Shown here: piece after piece, positions 62,635-64,000 of the stretch | How positions within the stretch are numbered: the stretch's first letter is position 1 | Layout: every line of letters begins with the position of its first letter | Assembly: GCF_020193655.1 (NCBI RefSeq) | Contig: NZ_JADYVE010000001.1 | Span: 620,001-684,000, forward strand | DNA from: Ensifer sp. IC3342 | GTDB taxonomy: Bacteria; Pseudomonadota; Alphaproteobacteria; Rhizobiales; Rhizobiaceae | Length of the DNA stretch: 64,000 bases | Reading direction: 5' to 3' | Program-made: the position numbers and the translations under genes | Notes under the pieces: model-generated | What the model was told of the DNA's origin: nothing | Database searches by the model: none | What the model saw: only the letters and a program-made list of their open reading frames with translations

Positions 62635-63483
62635 TCAGCCAAGCCGCGGCATCCACCACTTCGGTGTCGCCCCTTCCCTTTTCAGGAAGGCAGCAAGTTT
62701 CGCCTCGTCGGTGCGGCTTTCATGCATGTATTCCTGCGCATGAATGCCCGCGCTGATATAGAGGAGGTCGAAGCCAGCGTCCTGCGCGCCCTTGACATCG
62801 GTTGGCATGCCGTCGCCGATCGCGATAACGCGGGACAGGTCGAATGCACCGCGTACGGCCTTGGCCTCAGCCAAGGCGGCGCGGTAGATCGCAATATAGG
62901 GCTTGCCGGCAATGCGTGCCTCGCCGCCCAGTTCCTCGTAGAGCTTGGCGATGGCACCGGCACAGGGGATCAGCCGATGACCGCGCTCCACGACGAGGTC
63001 GGGATTGGCGCAGATGAATGGGATCTTCCGCTTGGCGAGTCCCGTCAATGTCGCGCGGTAATGTTCGGGCGTTTCCGTTTCGTCGTCATAAAAACCGGCG
63101 CAGACGATCGTCTCTGCGTCCTCCGCAGAAACGATCTCGGTGCCGAGACCTTCGAGCAGAGGCAGATCGCGGTCGGCGCCGATAAAGAAGATGCGTTTCG
63201 CAGCTGCCGAGATCAAAGCCCGCGTGACGTCGCCTGACGTAACGATGCGGTCGTAGGCTTCGTCGGGGACGCCGAGGCCGCGGATCTGCACCTTGACGCC
63301 GGGATGCGGCCGCGGCGAATTGGTGATGAGAACGACAGTCAAGCCTTTTGCCCGCGCCTCTGCGAGGGCCTCGCAAGCCGAGGCGAAGGCTTGGACGCCA
63401 TTGTGGAGAACACCCCAGACATCGCAGAGCACCACGTCGTATCGGCTGGTGATTTCCCGAAAACTGTTGATCCTTACGACCAT
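62635..63483 (-). CDS. TIGR01459-family HAD hydrolase (NagD-like)
   Basis: A 282-residue class IIA HAD protein. Motif I is DVVLCDVWGVLHNG (nucleophile Asp), motif II VVLITNSPR, motif III KPYIAIYRAALAEAK, and motif IV IAIGDGMPTDVKGAQDAG; the cap between II and III is of the NagD type. Sugar or nucleotide phosphate hydrolysis is likely by family, with no specific substrate known. Start ATG 63483 (MVVRINSFREITSRYD) has GGGAAG upstream. Co-transcribed with ribF. Confidence 0.92.
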   Translation of the reverse strand: MVVRINSFREITSRYDVVLCDVWGVLHNGVQAFASACEALAEARAKGLTVVLITNSPRPHPGVKVQIRGLGVPDEAYDRIVTSGDVTRALISAAAKRIFFIGADRDLPLLEGLGTEIVSAEDAETIVCAGFYDDETETPEHYRATLTGLAKRKIPFICANPDLVVERGHRLIPCAGAIAKLYEELGGEARIAGKPYIAIYRAALAEAKAVRGAFDLSRVIAIGDGMPTDVKGAQDAGFDLLYISAGIHAQEYMHESRTDEAKLAAFLKREGATPKWWMPRLG

Positions 63484-63606
63484 ATCGGCTTCCCGCAAAC
63501 TCGGCTTCTCGGCTCACATCGCAAGGAAGGGCAAAGAATACAAGTCTCGCGTTCAGAAAAACGCCGCGCTTCCCAAGAATTCGCCGGCGCGATGCAGCCG
63601 GTGACG

Positions 63607-64000
63607 TCAGAAAGACCTGAGGAGCCAGCCGCCAGCGGCGCAGATGGCCAAGGTCTGGAAAATGCCGCGCTTCCACCACAACAGCAAGGCGCCCGCGGCG
63701 ATCGTCAGACCGAGCGCGGAGGGATCAAGCGTCGTCCAGTTCGGATAGGGGATCGAGAGAGGCCCACGGTTGAGCCGCCAGACCTCGCCAAAAAGAACAT
63801 GCAGACCGAACCAGGCGGCCAGATTCAGGATGACGCCGGCGACCGCCGCGGAAATCGCCGACAGAGCACCGGAGAGCGCTACATTGGCGCGCAGTCGCTC
63901 GATATAGGGCGCACCAAGGAAGATCCAGAGGAAGCAGGGAACGAACGTCACCCAGGTCGCGAGCGCCGCACCGAGCAGACCGGAGGTTAACGCGTCCACG
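63607..64000 (-). CDS. chrA: Chromate transporter ChrA, C-terminal part (5' end outside window)
   Basis: An open frame of 131 codons running in from the window edge. It has three to four hydrophobic helices with TWVTFVPCFLWIFLGAPYIE and LSGALSAISAAVAGVILNLA, the C-terminal repeat of ChrA (CHR family) transporters, ending in AICAAGGWLLRSF. ChrA expels chromate or sulfate-like anions through the inner membrane. The N-terminal half is not visible. The 123 bases between it and the HAD gene show no feature. Confidence 0.85.
   Translation of the reverse strand, partial: VDALTSGLLGAALATWVTFVPCFLWIFLGAPYIERLRANVALSGALSAISAAVAGVILNLAAWFGLHVLFGEVWRLNRGPLSIPYPNWTTLDPSALGLTIAAGALLLWWKRGIFQTLAICAAGGWLLRSF

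Noticed and set aside
1..64000. tRNA, rRNA, CRISPR array, insertion sequence or prophage
   Set aside because: Gaps were read for cloverleaf-type sequence, regular spacer repeats, transposase frames and att-like direct repeats; none was found. A covariance-model search would be decisive for tRNAs.

Overview
The window is a GC-rich, gene-dense piece of an alphaproteobacterial chromosome, most likely Sinorhizobium/Ensifer or a close relative. The signs are: an isolated ATP synthase Fo operon (atpI-B-E-F'-F) with no F1 genes beside it; a De Ley-Doudoroff type galactose/galactonate operon; a GTTC-N7-GTTC LexA-type box; small proteins of families common in this order (DUF2093, DUF4170, DUF2007); and eight copies of a mosaic palindromic repeat that resembles the RIME/A-B-C intergenic elements of rhizobia. 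The species is inferred from gene content, not proven. There is no prophage, insertion sequence, CRISPR array, rRNA or tRNA that I could see.

Layout. 1-8.3 kb (mostly minus strand): glyS (3' end outside the window), a DUF2207/LemA pair lodged between glyS and glyQ, glyQ, a small membrane protein, an S49 peptidase, a TrmN6-like methyltransferase and a DUF2007 protein. 8.4-16.1 kb (mostly plus): polyprenyl diphosphate synthase, a secreted TPR protein, ispE, moaB, a short GT2-like protein (minus), a radical SAM protein behind a LexA-like box, and rnhB. 16.2-27.4 kb (minus): the Fo operon with a clear promoter and a shared terminator, a SleB-type cell-wall hydrolase, corA-kup, mrp and two adjacent LuxR-type regulators. 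27.5-33.5 kb: a divergent IclR regulator and a five-gene sugar-acid operon (SDR dehydrogenase, dgoK, dgoA, SMP-30 lactonase, IlvD/Edd dehydratase). 33.9-39.4 kb: a PRC-barrel exported protein, then a catabolic pair (MttB-family methyltransferase and TMADH-like flavoprotein) divergent from a LysR regulator. 39.4-42.7 kb: an EAL protein with a degenerate GGDEF domain, and a PAS-PAS-receiver protein with no kinase domain. 43.1-64 kb: mutL, DUF2093, the lipid A/Kdo genes lpxK and waaA around a HAD phosphatase, DUF4170, an inositol-monophosphatase-family enzyme, pmbA, a Kef-type antiporter, a patatin, rsmD, an RluB-type pseudouridine synthase with a long basic tail, tadA, a GNAT protein, a lipoprotein, ileS, ribF, a HAD hydrolase and the end of chrA.

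Most of the window is ordinary core chromosome. I see no clearly new multigene system. The points most worth following are: (1) a mosaic repeat copy that supplies the last eleven codons and stop of ispE; (2) the LexA-like box in front of the radical SAM gene; (3) the tandem LuxR-type pair lacking the Asp-Pro of the acyl-homoserine-lactone pocket; (4) the MttB/flavoprotein/LysR locus whose flavoprotein has lost one iron-sulfur cysteine; (5) the kinase-less PAS-receiver protein next to an EAL enzyme; (6) Mrp and IleRS proteins missing family cysteine ligands. Start codons were re-chosen from Shine-Dalgarno position and family alignment, and several differ from the longest possible reading frame.
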